A stretch of 64,000 bases of DNA from Pseudomonas asturiensis (GTDB lineage Bacteria; Pseudomonadota; Gammaproteobacteria; Pseudomonadales; Pseudomonadaceae): the NCBI RefSeq assembly GCF_900143095.1, contig NZ_FRDA01000006.1, positions 297,795 through 361,794 of the forward strand, given 5' to 3'. How positions within the stretch are numbered: position 1 is the first letter of the stretch; each line of letters starts with the position of its first letter. The notes beneath the pieces are model-generated. The model saw only the letters and a program-made list of their open reading frames with translations. It did not search any database and was not told the DNA's origin. Position numbers and translations under genes: made by a program. Positions 8,824 to 17,996 of this stretch are shown in pieces.

Positions 8824-9822
8824 ATGATCAAAAATCAGCTGGCCCGCTTCAACCGCCTGGACCTGATCAACGCCCCCACGGCTCTGGAAAAACTCGACCG
8901 TCTGTCAAGCTGGGCAGGCCGTGATATCTACGTCAAACGCGATGACACCACCACGCTGGCGCTGGGCGGCAACAAGGTCCGCAAGCTGGAATACCTGGCG
9001 GCCGACGCGCTGGCGCAGGGCGCGGACACCCTGATCACGGCGGGCGCGATCCAGTCCAACCACGTACGCCAAACCGCCGCACTGGCTGCCCGTCTGGGTC
9101 TGGGCTGTGTGGCCCTGCTGGAAAACCCGATCGGCACCGACGATCCCAACTACCTGCACAACGGCAATCGCCTGCTGCTGGAGCTGTTCGACGCCAAGGT
9201 GGAACTGGTCGAAAACCTCGACAACGCCGACGAGCAGTTGCACGCGCTGGCCGCACGTCTGCGCAGCAGTGGCAAGAAGCCTTATCTGGTGCCCATTGGC
9301 GGCTCAAGCCCGGTTGGCGCACTGGGTTATGTACGCGCCGGGCTGGAACTGGCCGAGCAGATCAGGCAGACCGGCATCGACTTCGCCGCCGTGGTGCTGG
9401 CCTCAGGCAGCGCTGGCACCCACAGCGGTCTGGCGCTGGCATTGGCCAGTGAACTGCCGGACCTGTCGGTCATCGGTGTTACCGTTTCACGCAGCGAAGA
9501 AGCGCAACTGCCCAAGGTGCAAGGTCTGGCAGAACGCACGGCCGAACTGCTGGAAATCCCGCTGCCACAGCGTTTCAAGGTCGAACTGTGGGACGAGTAT
9601 TTCGCCCCGCGCTACGGCGAACCGAATGCCGGGACACTCTCGGCGATCAAACTTGTGGCGGGTCATGAAGGTCTGCTGCTAGACCCGGTTTACACCGGCA
9701 AGGCGATGGCAGGTTTGCTGGACGGTATCGGTCGTCAGCGCTTCAACGACGGTCCGCTGATCTTCCTGCACACCGGCGGCGCACCCGCGCTGTTTGCCTA
9801 CCCGGATGTGTTTGCCAATTGA
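8824..9822 (+). CDS. dcyD: D-cysteine desulfhydrase
   Basis: This is a PLP-dependent enzyme of the ACC-deaminase/D-cysteine desulfhydrase family that converts D-cysteine to pyruvate, sulfide and ammonia. The 332 residues match E. coli DcyD (328). Visible features are the lysine segment [12 protein letters not shown] near residue 45, [14 protein letters not shown] near 75, the phosphate-binding loop [14 protein letters not shown] near 195 and the C-terminal [16 protein letters not shown] chose ATG 8824 ([13 protein letters not shown]) over a GTG at 8755 because family members begin there; neither start has a strong Shine-Dalgarno sequence. As in E. coli, it is linked to cystine transport genes (tcyJ-tcyL-tcyN start 207 bases downstream), which suggests that it detoxifies or uses imported D-cysteine. 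Confidence 0.9.
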   Translation: MIKNQLARFNRLDLINAPTALEKLDRLSSWAGRDIYVKRDDTTTLALGGNKVRKLEYLAADALAQGADTLITAGAIQSNHVRQTAALAARLGLGCVALLENPIGTDDPNYLHNGNRLLLELFDAKVELVENLDNADEQLHALAARLRSSGKKPYLVPIGGSSPVGALGYVRAGLELAEQIRQTGIDFAAVVLASGSAGTHSGLALALASELPDLSVIGVTVSRSEEAQLPKVQGLAERTAELLEIPLPQRFKVELWDEYFAPRYGEPNAGTLSAIKLVAGHEGLLLDPVYTGKAMAGLLDGIGRQRFNDGPLIFLHTGGAPALFAYPDVFAN

Positions 9823-9875
9823 AGGCATGAACAAGGAGTGGGGTTATGCCGAAAAAGAACGAAACGTGCTTTTTT

Positions 9876-9895
9876 AGTTATTTTTGTTCATAACT
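9876..9895. promoter_or_regulatory. Candidate operator upstream of the cystine importer
   Basis: AGTTAT-8 bases-ATAACT is a perfect interrupted inverted repeat in the AT-rich leader of tcyJ, about 135 bases before its start. ATAAC-containing AT-rich sites are common for LysR-type sulfur regulators such as CysB, but this assignment is only inferred. Confidence 0.4.
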
Positions 9896-10029
9896 GGATG
9901 GCCTTATAGTGGCGCCCGGCAAGCACAGCTTCCGGCGTAACTCACTGAAAAAAAGCTGAATTCACAGCACCACGTCGCGTCCGCCCGGTCTGAAAATGGC
10001 CTGACACACTCACACAACAAGAGGCTCGC

Positions 10030-10827
10030 ATGAACATTTCCGCCATTCGTCGCACGTTTCTTTTCTCGGCCCTGAGCCTAATGCTCGGTACCGGTATTGC
10101 TGGACACGCCATGGCTGGCGAGCAACTGCAGAAAATCAAGGACAGCGGCACCCTGAATGTGGGCCTGGAAGGCACGTATCCACCGTTCAGCTTCGTGGAC
10201 GAGAACGGCAAGCTGACGGGCTTCGAGGTCGAGTTCTCCGAAGCGCTGGCCAAGGAACTGGGCGTCAAGGCCAAGATCCAGCCAACCAAATGGGATGGCA
10301 TTCTGGCCGCTCTGGAGTCCAAGCGTCTCGACCTGGTGATCAACCAGGTCACTATCTCCGATGAGCGTAAGAAGAAGTACGACTTCTCCGAGCCTTACAC
10401 CATTTCCGGTATTCAGGCGCTGACCCTGAAGAAGAACGAAGGCACCATCAAGACCGCTGACGACCTCAATGGCAAGAAAGTCGGGGTTGGCCTTGGCACC
10501 AACTATGAGCAATGGCTGAAGGAGAACGTCAAAGGCGCGGACATCAGGACCTATGACGATGACCCTACCAAGTTTCAGGACCTGAAATCGGGCCGTATCG
10601 ACGCCATTCTGGTTGACCGTCTGGCGGCATTGGAAATGGTCACCAAGACCAAGGGCGCCATGGCCGTCGCTGGCGAACCCTTCTCCCGTCAGGAATCGGG
10701 CGTTGCACTGCGCAAAGGCGAGCCGGAACTGCTGGCAGCCATCAACAAGGCCATCGACAACCTGCGTGCCGACGGCACGTTGGCCAAGCTGTCGCAAAAG
10801 TACTTCAAGGCTGACGTGACCAAATGA
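10030..10827 (+). CDS. tcyJ: Cystine ABC transporter, periplasmic binding protein
   Basis: This periplasmic receptor binds L-cystine and delivers it to TcyL/TcyN. The 265 residues begin with a Sec signal peptide (SALSLMLGTGIAGHAMAG, cleavage near residue 30). The family-3 solute-binding fold follows, with the ligand signature GTYPPFSFVDENGKLTGFEV near residue 50 and DLVINQVTISDERKKKYDFS near 105, typical of FliY/TcyJ. The C-terminal DGTLAKLSQKYFKADVT is also family-like. AGAGG precedes the ATG. It is first in a three-gene operon with a four-base stop/start overlap to the permease, and lies just after dcyD, the same association as in enterobacteria. Confidence 0.9.
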   Translation: MNISAIRRTFLFSALSLMLGTGIAGHAMAGEQLQKIKDSGTLNVGLEGTYPPFSFVDENGKLTGFEVEFSEALAKELGVKAKIQPTKWDGILAALESKRLDLVINQVTISDERKKKYDFSEPYTISGIQALTLKKNEGTIKTADDLNGKKVGVGLGTNYEQWLKENVKGADIRTYDDDPTKFQDLKSGRIDAILVDRLAALEMVTKTKGAMAVAGEPFSRQESGVALRKGEPELLAAINKAIDNLRADGTLAKLSQKYFKADVTK

Positions 10828-11492
10828 TTGAAGAGAGCCTAAAGCTCGCGCTGGATTCCGCGCCCTTTCTGCTCAAGGGCGCGTACTACACAGTCTTCCT
10901 CAGCCTGGGCGGTATGTTCTTTGGTTTGCTGCTGGGCTTCGGCCTGGCATTGATGCGCCTGTCGCGCTTCAAACCGCTGAGCTGGGTGGCGCGCATCTAC
11001 GTATCGTTTTTCCGTGGCACGCCGCTGTTGGTGCAACTGTTCATGATCTACTACGGCCTGCCGGAACTGGGCATCGAACTGGATCCCCTGACAGCTGCGC
11101 TGATCGGCTTTTCGCTGAACATGGGCGCTTATGCCTGTGAAATCCTGCGGGCAGCCATCGGTGCAGTAGAACGCGGTCAATGGGAAGCCGCCGCCAGTAT
11201 CGGCATGACCCGCTGGCAGACCATGCGCCGGGCGATCCTGCCGCAGGCGGCCCGCACGGCCTTGCCGCCACTGGGCAACAGCTTCATTTCGCTGGTCAAG
11301 GACACGGCGCTGGCCGCCACCATTCAGGTGCCGGAACTGTTCCGTCAAGCGCAACTGATCACGGCCCGCACCTTCGAAATTTTCACCATGTACCTGGCCG
11401 CTGCACTGATCTACTGGATCCTTGCCACGGCGCTCTCGCACCTGCAGAACAAGCTGGAAGCGCGGGTCAACCGGCATGACTTGGAGTCCTGA
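10824..11492 (+). CDS. tcyL: Cystine ABC transporter permease
   Basis: This inner-membrane permease of the polar amino-acid (HisM/TcyL) family has 222 residues and about five membrane helices. The EAA loop, which contacts the ATPase, is visible as QWEAAASIGMTRWQTMRRAI near residue 120, followed by LPQAARTALPPLGN. The start overlaps the tcyJ stop (ATGA), indicating translational coupling. The single permease gene implies a homodimeric channel with two TcyN subunits. Confidence 0.9.
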   Translation: MIEESLKLALDSAPFLLKGAYYTVFLSLGGMFFGLLLGFGLALMRLSRFKPLSWVARIYVSFFRGTPLLVQLFMIYYGLPELGIELDPLTAALIGFSLNMGAYACEILRAAIGAVERGQWEAAASIGMTRWQTMRRAILPQAARTALPPLGNSFISLVKDTALAATIQVPELFRQAQLITARTFEIFTMYLAAALIYWILATALSHLQNKLEARVNRHDLES

Positions 11493-11495
11493 CGC

Positions 11496-12239
11496 ATGAT
11501 CGTGGTTGAACAACTCACCAAGGAATTCAAGGGCAATGCCGTGCTCAAGGGCATCGACCTGCGTATCGAAGCCGGGGAAGTCGTGGCCATCATCGGGCCC
11601 AGCGGTTCAGGCAAGACGACCTTGCTGCGTTGCCTGAACCTGCTGGAAACCCCGACCAGCGGCCGTATCACGGTCGGCGACATCACCATCGACGGCACTC
11701 GCTCCATGAATCAGCAACAGGGCCTTATCCGCCAGTTGCGTCAGCAGGTCGGGTTTGTGTTTCAGAACTTCAATCTGTTTCCACACCGCACTGCGCTTGA
11801 GAACGTTATCGAAGGCCCGGTAGTGGTCAAGAAAGTGGCTCGCGAAAGCGCGCTGGCGCTGGGTCGAAAGCTGTTGGCCAAGGTGGGGCTGGCGGGCAAG
11901 GAAGACGCCTACCCTCGCAGGCTTTCAGGCGGCCAGCAACAGCGCGTGGCGATTGCCCGGGCGCTGGCAATGGAGCCCCAGGTGATTCTGTTCGACGAAC
12001 CCACCTCGGCACTCGACCCGGAACTGGTGGGCGAAGTGCTGACCACCATAAGGGCGCTGGCCGAAGAAAAACGCACCATGGTCATTGTTACCCATGAGAT
12101 GAGCTTTGCACGCGACGTTGCCAATCGCGTGATCTTCATCGACAAGGGCGTGATCGTGGAGCAAGGCGAGGCCAAGGCGCTGTTTGCCAACCCCAAAGAG
12201 GAACGCACGCGGCAATTTCTGGAACGAATCAGGGCCTGA
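11496..12239 (+). CDS. tcyN: Cystine ABC transporter ATP-binding protein
   Basis: This cytoplasmic ATPase drives cystine import; its 247 residues are typical of polar amino-acid ATPases. Walker A is GPSGSGKT near residue 34, the Q-loop is in QVGFVFQNFNLFP, the signature is LSGGQQQR near 145 and Walker B is VILFDEPTSALD near 165, followed by the switch histidine in IVTHEM. It starts three bases after tcyL and is followed by a strong intrinsic terminator, so it ends the operon. Confidence 0.92.
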   Translation: MIVVEQLTKEFKGNAVLKGIDLRIEAGEVVAIIGPSGSGKTTLLRCLNLLETPTSGRITVGDITIDGTRSMNQQQGLIRQLRQQVGFVFQNFNLFPHRTALENVIEGPVVVKKVARESALALGRKLLAKVGLAGKEDAYPRRLSGGQQQRVAIARALAMEPQVILFDEPTSALDPELVGEVLTTIRALAEEKRTMVIVTHEMSFARDVANRVIFIDKGVIVEQGEAKALFANPKEERTRQFLERIRA

Positions 12240-12257
12240 TCCTACGGCCTGCTTCCC

Positions 12258-12290
12258 AAAGGCAGCACCTTCCGGGTGCTGCCTTTTTTT
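12258..12290 (+). terminator. Rho-independent terminator of tcyJ-tcyL-tcyN
   Basis: A stem of GGCAGCACC and GGTGCTGCC with a short TTCCG-type loop is followed directly by seven T residues, 19 bases after the tcyN stop. Confidence 0.92.
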
Positions 12291-12812
12291 GTTTTACATT
12301 TCAAAAAGGATTGATCAATCAGGATATTCGCTGAATCACGCCCTCTATTGGTTCAACCCATCTAAATAATCAACCGGTGAAAACGACGTTTGGTCACATT
12401 GATATCGACGCTTCGTACCGCCTGATACCGCCTCCGATAAGCCCCTTCACCTGAACCTGCCCAGCATGATCCCGGCATCGCTTTATCGATTTCTTGTGGT
12501 AGGACAGTTGATGCCTGCCAAGTAAACGGTTCCGAATATCATTTGTAGGAAGCATCTAATTTTTCAGAAAACACCGACTCAACAGCAGCCGTATATTGAC
12601 ACACACGAGCAAAGCTAATTAGCTCGCCTGAAACAAGGCATCTGAGTACCTGGCAAACTTTCAAGCCTCCAATTTCGACACTTTGTAATGTTTGCCATAC
12701 CTTGGAATTTTGCGGTACTTATCCACTTGCCTGTTTTGAGTCTTATTTTAATTGAACATGACACCGTGTGACGAATTCTTACTTGAACCTCCCCTATTCT
12801 GGAGTACCCGAC
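12291..12812. other. AT-rich intergenic region without a recognised gene
   Basis: About 520 bases separate the tcyN terminator from the Ig-like protein gene. The base composition is more AT-rich than the neighbours, and short open frames here have no ribosome-binding site or recognisable protein character. The promoter of the downstream gene presumably lies in its last part. No clear hairpin, repeat or RNA gene was seen. Confidence 0.5.
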
Positions 12813-13538
12813 ATGAACCAGACCTCTTTCAAAAACGACTGCGTAAAGCTCTCGGCCCCTTCTGTGCCGCAGGCCAGCCGACATGGCGTCGGCGTCAGGG
12901 CAGCGTCCAGCCTCAACGTACACATCGATTCTTATGAGGAAATGGACGAAGGCGACCTGATCGAACTGTTCTGGGACGGCTGTTACGTTGCGTCGAAAAT
13001 TCTAACACCGTCTGACGTTGGGACGGATATTGTCCTACGAGTACCTGAAAGCTTTCTACAGAACGGCAAGGCGCGTACTTACTACAGAGTCATGAAAGTG
13101 GGTGGACTGCCCGTGACATCGGCGTGCCGCAAGCTGTGGGTAAAGCTCAACCCGCCCGGGGGACGCCTGCTCAGCCCCAACGCGGAGGAAAATCAGGGCC
13201 TGGCGCCGCTTTACGTGGCACCGTCGGTACTGCGTCGCGGCCTGACCAAAAGGCATCTGGATGGCGGATTGCCAATGGCTATCGAGCCCTACATGAATAT
13301 GGCGGCCCATGACGAAATCACCGTACGCTGGGGTGATCTGCGCATGGACCTGCCGCCTCTGACCCAGGAAGACATCGGCGAACCGATTGACCTGGTCGTT
13401 CCGCCCGCGCTGATCATGGAGGCCGGTGACCAACAACTTGAAGTCACGTATTGCGTAATCGATCGGGTCGGGAATAACTCACTGTGGGCACCGCCACGCG
13501 AACTAACTATTCCGCCCTTGGGTGTTATCGCGCCATGA
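12813..13538 (+). CDS. Hypothetical protein with two Ig-like repeat domains
   Basis: This protein of 241 residues has no signal peptide and no recognised enzymatic motif. Its core consists of two related segments of about 75 residues. The first (about 45-115) contains DLIELFWDGCYVASKIL then VPESFLQNGKARTYYRVMKVGG. The second (about 165-235) contains DEITVRWGDLRMDLPPL then VPPALIMEAGDQQLEVTYCV. Each ends in a segment of the R-ELTI or K-LWVKL type, as in bacterial Ig-like strands. Similar repeats occur in long Pseudomonas proteins of unknown role. ATG 12813 has GGAG eight bases upstream; an upstream ATG at 12768 lacks one. The gene stands alone between long AT-rich gaps, suggesting a separately acquired cargo gene. 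The function is unknown. Confidence 0.7.
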   Translation: MNQTSFKNDCVKLSAPSVPQASRHGVGVRAASSLNVHIDSYEEMDEGDLIELFWDGCYVASKILTPSDVGTDIVLRVPESFLQNGKARTYYRVMKVGGLPVTSACRKLWVKLNPPGGRLLSPNAEENQGLAPLYVAPSVLRRGLTKRHLDGGLPMAIEPYMNMAAHDEITVRWGDLRMDLPPLTQEDIGEPIDLVVPPALIMEAGDQQLEVTYCVIDRVGNNSLWAPPRELTIPPLGVIAP

Positions 13539-13902
13539 CAACCGGACAGTTTTCGCGCGACCGACGTAACGACAAACACGACTTGACCGGTGAGGGCGGC
13601 ACAGAGAGTTATTTGACACTCAATATAATTAATTAATACCTCATACATTAATCCGGATTGTTTTACCGCACTGCGTAAAGTTAGCGTGGTTTTTATAACC
13701 CGCCTCCCCTCAGATGAGTGGCCTGGAAGCCGATGAGCGTCACGACAGGCTCGCATCTTGCGACCCGTCATTGCCAATCTATGCTTATTCCAAAATGAAC
13801 GTTTTAAAATCTTTTATACAAGCTTAGGGTATATGCACCGGACCACCGGACATCGTGATGTATTCAGCCGCACCCCATGCGGTCTATTGCTACGAGGTTT
13901 CG
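13539..13902. other. Intergenic region upstream of the sulfur oxidoreductase operon
   Basis: The 364 bases contain an AT-rich stretch (AATATAATTAATTAATACC near 13622) and presumably the promoter of the following operon. I searched for a -24/-12 sigma-54 element (TGGCAC-N5-TTGC) because SfnR-type activators usually control such genes, and found no convincing match. No gene is apparent. Confidence 0.45.
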
Positions 13903-15168
13903 ATGGTCACTTTCACACTACCCCCTGTGGATGGCACCCGGGTTGCGCAAGCTCCACAAGAGCATGACGTTGCCCCTCGCTTATTGCCCGCCAAGGTATT
14001 GCACAATGATGCCGAAGCGATTGCTGCTGCCCATGCACTGGCTGCAGCAGCAAAAGCGCAAGCCTCCAGGCGCGATCAAGAGCGGTTGCTGCCCTGGCCG
14101 GAAATTGAGCAGTTCACGCACAGCGGGCTGGGCAGCATTTCCATTCCGCGCGCCTATGGCGGCCCAGAGGTGTCGTTCGTCACGGTTGCCGAGGTGTTCC
14201 GGATCATCTCGGCGGCCGATCCTGCACTGGGACAAATCCCGCAGAATCAGTTCGGCATCCTGCATTTGCTGCAAGGCACCGCCAGCGAACAGCAGAAGAA
14301 AGTGCTATTCAAAAGCGTGCTGGACGGCTGGCGCATCGGTAACGCCGGGCCTGAGCGCGGCACCAAAAACACCCTGGACCTTAAAGCCCGAATCACCGCC
14401 GACGATAATCGCTTCGTAATCAGTGGCCAGAAGTTCTACTCCACCGGGGCGCTCTTCGCCCATTGGGTCGCCGTCAAGGCACTGGACGACGAAGGCCGGC
14501 AGGTCATGGCGTTCGTCAAGCGCGGCACGCCGGGCCTGCGCATCGTCGATGACTGGTCAGGCTTTGGCCAACGCACCACGGCCAGCGGCACCGTACTGCT
14601 CGATAACGTACCGGTCGAGGCAGAGCACGTGGTCGCCAACTGGCGACTGTCTTTGACGCCCAACATTCAAGGTGCCGTATCGCAGCTGATTCAGGCCGCC
14701 ATCGACGCAGGCATCGCACGCGGCGCTATCGACGATGCCATTGCCTTTGTCCGGGATCGCTCCAGGCCGTGGATCGACGCCAAAGTCGAGCGCGCCAGTG
14801 ACGACCTGTATGTGATCGCCGACATCGGCAAGCTCAAACTCGAACTGCACGCGGCTGAGGCCCTGTTGCGCAAGGCCGGACAGGTTCTGGACGAGGTCAG
14901 CGCCTTCCCCATCGACGAACAGTCCGCCGCCCTTGCGTCCATTGCCGTGGCGCGCGCCAAAGTGCTGACCACCGAAGTCTCGTTGCAGGCCAGTGAAAAG
15001 CTGTTCGAGCTGGCGGGCAGCCGAGCGACGCTGGCCGAATTCAACCTTGATCGTCACTGGCGCAATGCACGTGTCCACACGCTGCACGATCCGGTGCGCT
15101 GGAAATACCACGCCGTCGGCACCTGGCATTTGAACGGCACCCTGCCCGCTCGCCATTCCTGGATCTGA
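13903..15168 (+). CDS. SfnB/DszC-family sulfur acquisition oxidoreductase, copy 1
   Basis: This 421-residue flavoenzyme has the acyl-CoA dehydrogenase fold and belongs to the SfnB/DszC group, which uses reduced flavin and oxygen on small organosulfur compounds rather than acyl-CoA. Seen in order: the helical N-domain with GSISIPRAYGGPEVS near residue 85, the flavin region PQNQFGILHLL near 125, DWSGFGQRTTASGTV near 225 and the C-terminal motif HWRNARVHTLHDPVRWKYH near 385, which is conserved in the group. ATG 13903 has GAGG five bases upstream; a start at 13855 would add 16 residues not shared with its paralog. It is the first of six genes in one direction (two SfnB-like, one LLM, metQ-metN-metI). 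Confidence 0.85.
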   Translation: MVTFTLPPVDGTRVAQAPQEHDVAPRLLPAKVLHNDAEAIAAAHALAAAAKAQASRRDQERLLPWPEIEQFTHSGLGSISIPRAYGGPEVSFVTVAEVFRIISAADPALGQIPQNQFGILHLLQGTASEQQKKVLFKSVLDGWRIGNAGPERGTKNTLDLKARITADDNRFVISGQKFYSTGALFAHWVAVKALDDEGRQVMAFVKRGTPGLRIVDDWSGFGQRTTASGTVLLDNVPVEAEHVVANWRLSLTPNIQGAVSQLIQAAIDAGIARGAIDDAIAFVRDRSRPWIDAKVERASDDLYVIADIGKLKLELHAAEALLRKAGQVLDEVSAFPIDEQSAALASIAVARAKVLTTEVSLQASEKLFELAGSRATLAEFNLDRHWRNARVHTLHDPVRWKYHAVGTWHLNGTLPARHSWI

Positions 15169-15193
15169 ACCAGACCACTGGAGCACACCTTTC

Positions 15194-16399
15194 ATGAGTT
15201 TCAATCCACAGGCGCGCGACTACGCAGCGCTGATCACCCATGACGCCCAGGCCCTGCAGGTCGCCCGCGAACTGGCCGAACACTTCAAGACCGAAAGCGC
15301 CGTGCGCGACCGCGAACGACGCTTGCCACATGCCGAACTGGCGCTGTTCAGTCAGTCGGGGCTGTGGGGCATCAGCGTACCGAAAGCCTTTGGCGGTGCG
15401 GGCGTGTCTTCAGTGACTCTGGCCAAGGTCATTGCCCTGATCTCCGAAGCCGATGGCTCCCTGGGGCAGATTCCACAGAACCATTTCTACGCCCTTGAGG
15501 TGCTGCGCGTGAACGGCAGCCCGCAGCAGCAAAAGCGCCTGTACGCCGAAGCGCTGGCGGGCCAGCGTTTCGGCAGCGCACTGGCCGAACTGGGCACCAA
15601 AACAGCACACGACCGCACCACACGCCTGATGCGTGAAGGCAGCGGCTATCGCATCAACGGGCGCAAGTTCTATGCGACCGGTGCGCTGTATGCGCAGCGC
15701 ATTCCGACCTCGGTGATCGACGACGACGGCATTCAGCAACTGGCGTTCGTGCCGCACGACAGTGCGGGCCTGACAGTCATCGACGACTGGAGCGGTTTCG
15801 GCCAGCGCACCACGGGCAGCGGTTCGGTGGCGTTCAACAACGTATACGTTGATCAACAGGACGTCGTGCCTTTCCAGAGCGCCTTCGAGCGCCCGACCAC
15901 GGTCGGCCCGCTGGCGCAGATTCTCCACGCAGCCATCGACACCGGCATCGCCCGCGCGGCCTTCGAAGACGCGCTGACCTTTGTTCGCACGCGCACCCGG
16001 CCGTGGATCGACTCAGGCATCGACAAGGCCGTGGACGATCCGCTGACCCTGCACAGCTTCGGCAGGCTCGGCATTCGCCTGCACGCCGCCGAGGCCTTGC
16101 TGGAGCGCGCGGGTGAGTATCTGGATCGTGCGCAGGCTGACAGCAACGCCGACACCGTTGCCGCCGCGTCCATCGCCGTCGCGGAAGCGCGCGCCATCAG
16201 CACCGAGATTTCCCTGGCAGCAGGCAGCACCCTCTTCGAACTGGCGGGCAGTCAATCGACGCTCGCCGAGCATGGCCTGGATCGCCACTGGCGCAACGCT
16301 CGCGTGCACACATTGCACGATCCGGTGCGCTGGAAATTCCACGCCATCGGCAACTATTACCTCAACGACACCCACCCTCCCTTGCGGGGGACGATCTGA
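15194..16399 (+). CDS. SfnB/DszC-family sulfur acquisition oxidoreductase, copy 2
   Basis: This is a paralog of the preceding gene (401 residues) with the same landmarks: LWGISVPKAFGGAGVSS near residue 55, GQIPQNHFYALEVL near 95, DWSGFGQRTTGSGSV near 200 and HWRNARVHTLHDPVRWKFH near 365. The family role is flavin-dependent oxidation of organosulfur compounds when sulfate is scarce. The pair arose by tandem duplication and has diverged, so the copies may have different substrates or form a mixed oligomer. The gene begins 25 bases after its paralog, has only a weak ribosome site (CTGGAG at a long distance), and its stop codon overlaps the start of the LLM gene by one base. Confidence 0.85.
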   Translation: MSFNPQARDYAALITHDAQALQVARELAEHFKTESAVRDRERRLPHAELALFSQSGLWGISVPKAFGGAGVSSVTLAKVIALISEADGSLGQIPQNHFYALEVLRVNGSPQQQKRLYAEALAGQRFGSALAELGTKTAHDRTTRLMREGSGYRINGRKFYATGALYAQRIPTSVIDDDGIQQLAFVPHDSAGLTVIDDWSGFGQRTTGSGSVAFNNVYVDQQDVVPFQSAFERPTTVGPLAQILHAAIDTGIARAAFEDALTFVRTRTRPWIDSGIDKAVDDPLTLHSFGRLGIRLHAAEALLERAGEYLDRAQADSNADTVAAASIAVAEARAISTEISLAAGSTLFELAGSQSTLAEHGLDRHWRNARVHTLHDPVRWKFHAIGNYYLNDTHPPLRGTI

Positions 16400-17775
16400 T
16401 GGCGCGCAAGAAGATCCTGCTCAACGCCTTCAACATGAACTGCATCGGCCATATCAACCATGGCCTGTGGACGCACCCGCGTGACACGTCCACGCAGTTC
16501 AACAGCCTGGAATACTGGACCGATCTGGCGAAGCTGCTGGAGCGCGGCCTGTTCGACGGGCTGTTCATCGCCGATATCGTCGGGGTGTACGACATTTATC
16601 AGAATTCAGTGGACGTCACGCTCAAGGAGGCGATTCAGTTGCCGGTCAACGACCCGTTGCTGCTGGTGTCGGCCATGGCGGGCGTCACCAGGCACCTGGG
16701 GTTCGGCCTGACCGCCAACCTGACGTACGACGCGCCTTATCTGTTCGCCCGACGCATGTCCACGCTCGATCATCTGAGCCGTGGCCGGGTCGGCTGGAAC
16801 ATCGTGACCGGTTACCTGGACAGCGCAGCACGGGCCATGGGCCTGAGCGAACAGGTGGAACACGACCGACGCTACGACCAGGCCGACGAGTACCTGGAGG
16901 TGCTCTACAAGCTCTGGGAAGGGAGTTGGGAGGACGGTGCAGTGATCAATGATCGCGAGCAACGCGTTTACGCCCAGCCAGGCAAGGTTCACAAAGTGCG
17001 GCACGCAGGCGAGTTCTATCAGGTCGAGGGCTATCACCTGTGCGAGCCCTCGCCACAGCGCACGCCAGTGCTGTTTCAAGCGGGCAGCTCGGAGCGTGGT
17101 TTGCAGTTCGCCGGGCAGAACGCCGAGTGCGTGTTCATCAGCGGACAGAACAAGGCCTCGACCCGCGAGCAGGTGGACAAGGTGCGCGCCAGCGCCGTGC
17201 AGGCCGGGCGCAACCCCGACGACATCAAGGTGTTCATGGGCCTGAACGTGATCGTCGCTGCGACCCAGGCGCTGGCACAAGAAAAACAGGCCGAGTATCG
17301 CCGCCACGCCAGCGCCGAAGCAGGCGTGGCGCACTTTGCGGCGTCCACCGGGATCGATTTCGCGCAGTACGAACTGGATGAGCCCATTCAGTACGTGAAG
17401 AGCAACGCTATTCAGTCGGCGACCAGGAACCTGAAAAACAATGACTGGACCCGCCAGAAACTGCTCGATCAGCACGCCTTGGGCGGCCGCTACATCACAG
17501 TGATCGGCTCGCCTGAACAGGTCGCCGACGAGCTGGAATCGTGGATCGCCGAAACCGGCCTAGACGGCTTCAACCTGACCCGCATCGTCACCCCGGAAAG
17601 CTACGAAGACTTCATCGATCTGGTGATCCCCGAACTGCAACGCCGAGGGTCGTACAAGACCGCGTATGAAGACGGCAGCCTGCGCAAAAAACTGTTCCCC
17701 CAAGGTACCGACCGCCTCCCGCCGCAGCACGCGGGCGCCGGTTATCGGCAGGGCAACACAGGTTATGCCGAATAG
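16399..17775 (+). CDS. LLM-class flavin-dependent monooxygenase (DszA/NtaA-like)
   Basis: This 458-residue FMNH2-dependent monooxygenase has N-terminal NAFNMNCIGHINHGLW, the FDGLFIADIVGVYDIY strand near residue 50, RGRVGWNIVTGYLDSAARAM near 130, FQAGSSERGLQFAGQNAE near 230 and a C-terminal VIPELQRRGSYKTAY tail. DszA relatives oxidise sulfones with C-S cleavage, and DszC relatives oxidise thioethers to sulfones. Having both types in one operon suggests a stepwise oxidation that ends in release of sulfite or sulfinate. This is inference by family; the substrate is not known. It is translationally coupled to the upstream gene (TGATG). A reductase partner is not in the window. Confidence 0.88.
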   Translation: MARKKILLNAFNMNCIGHINHGLWTHPRDTSTQFNSLEYWTDLAKLLERGLFDGLFIADIVGVYDIYQNSVDVTLKEAIQLPVNDPLLLVSAMAGVTRHLGFGLTANLTYDAPYLFARRMSTLDHLSRGRVGWNIVTGYLDSAARAMGLSEQVEHDRRYDQADEYLEVLYKLWEGSWEDGAVINDREQRVYAQPGKVHKVRHAGEFYQVEGYHLCEPSPQRTPVLFQAGSSERGLQFAGQNAECVFISGQNKASTREQVDKVRASAVQAGRNPDDIKVFMGLNVIVAATQALAQEKQAEYRRHASAEAGVAHFAASTGIDFAQYELDEPIQYVKSNAIQSATRNLKNNDWTRQKLLDQHALGGRYITVIGSPEQVADELESWIAETGLDGFNLTRIVTPESYEDFIDLVIPELQRRGSYKTAYEDGSLRKKLFPQGTDRLPPQHAGAGYRQGNTGYAE

Positions 17776-17858
17776 CCACAGCCTCTGGGAGCAACCGGGC
17801 TTGTACTGAATAACGACAACCCGTGGGAGGAACAGAGGCTGTACCCAATAGCTAAAAC

Positions 17859-17952
17859 CTGTGGGAGCGAGCTTGCTCGCGAAGGCCATTTTTCAAACGC
17901 TACGCCTCTAGCGCCTGCATCGGCCCGTTCGCGAGCGGGCTCGCTCCCACAG
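17859..17952. repeat. REP inverted repeat pair (GGGAGCGAGCTTGCTCGCG family)
   Basis: CCTGTGGGAGCGAGCTTGCT (17859 onward) and the opposed unit ending GGCTCGCTCCCACAGG at 17952 flank about 40 bases, between the monooxygenase stop and metQ. This pair may modulate mRNA levels between the enzyme and transporter parts of the cluster. Confidence 0.85.
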
Positions 17953-17996
17953 GATGTTGATCATCTCAATAACCCGTCATTTCAACGGAATGCACC

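Noticed and set aside
13699..13745. A sigma-54 promoter upstream of the SfnB-type operon
   Set aside because: The best candidate has GG and GC at ten-base spacing (TGGAAGCCGATGAGCG near 13721), but its -12 part is GAGC rather than TTGC, too weak to call.
17859..17952. CRISPR-like repeats
   Set aside because: The repeated units are inverted pairs with internal symmetry and irregular spacing, which is the REP pattern, and no cas gene is present.
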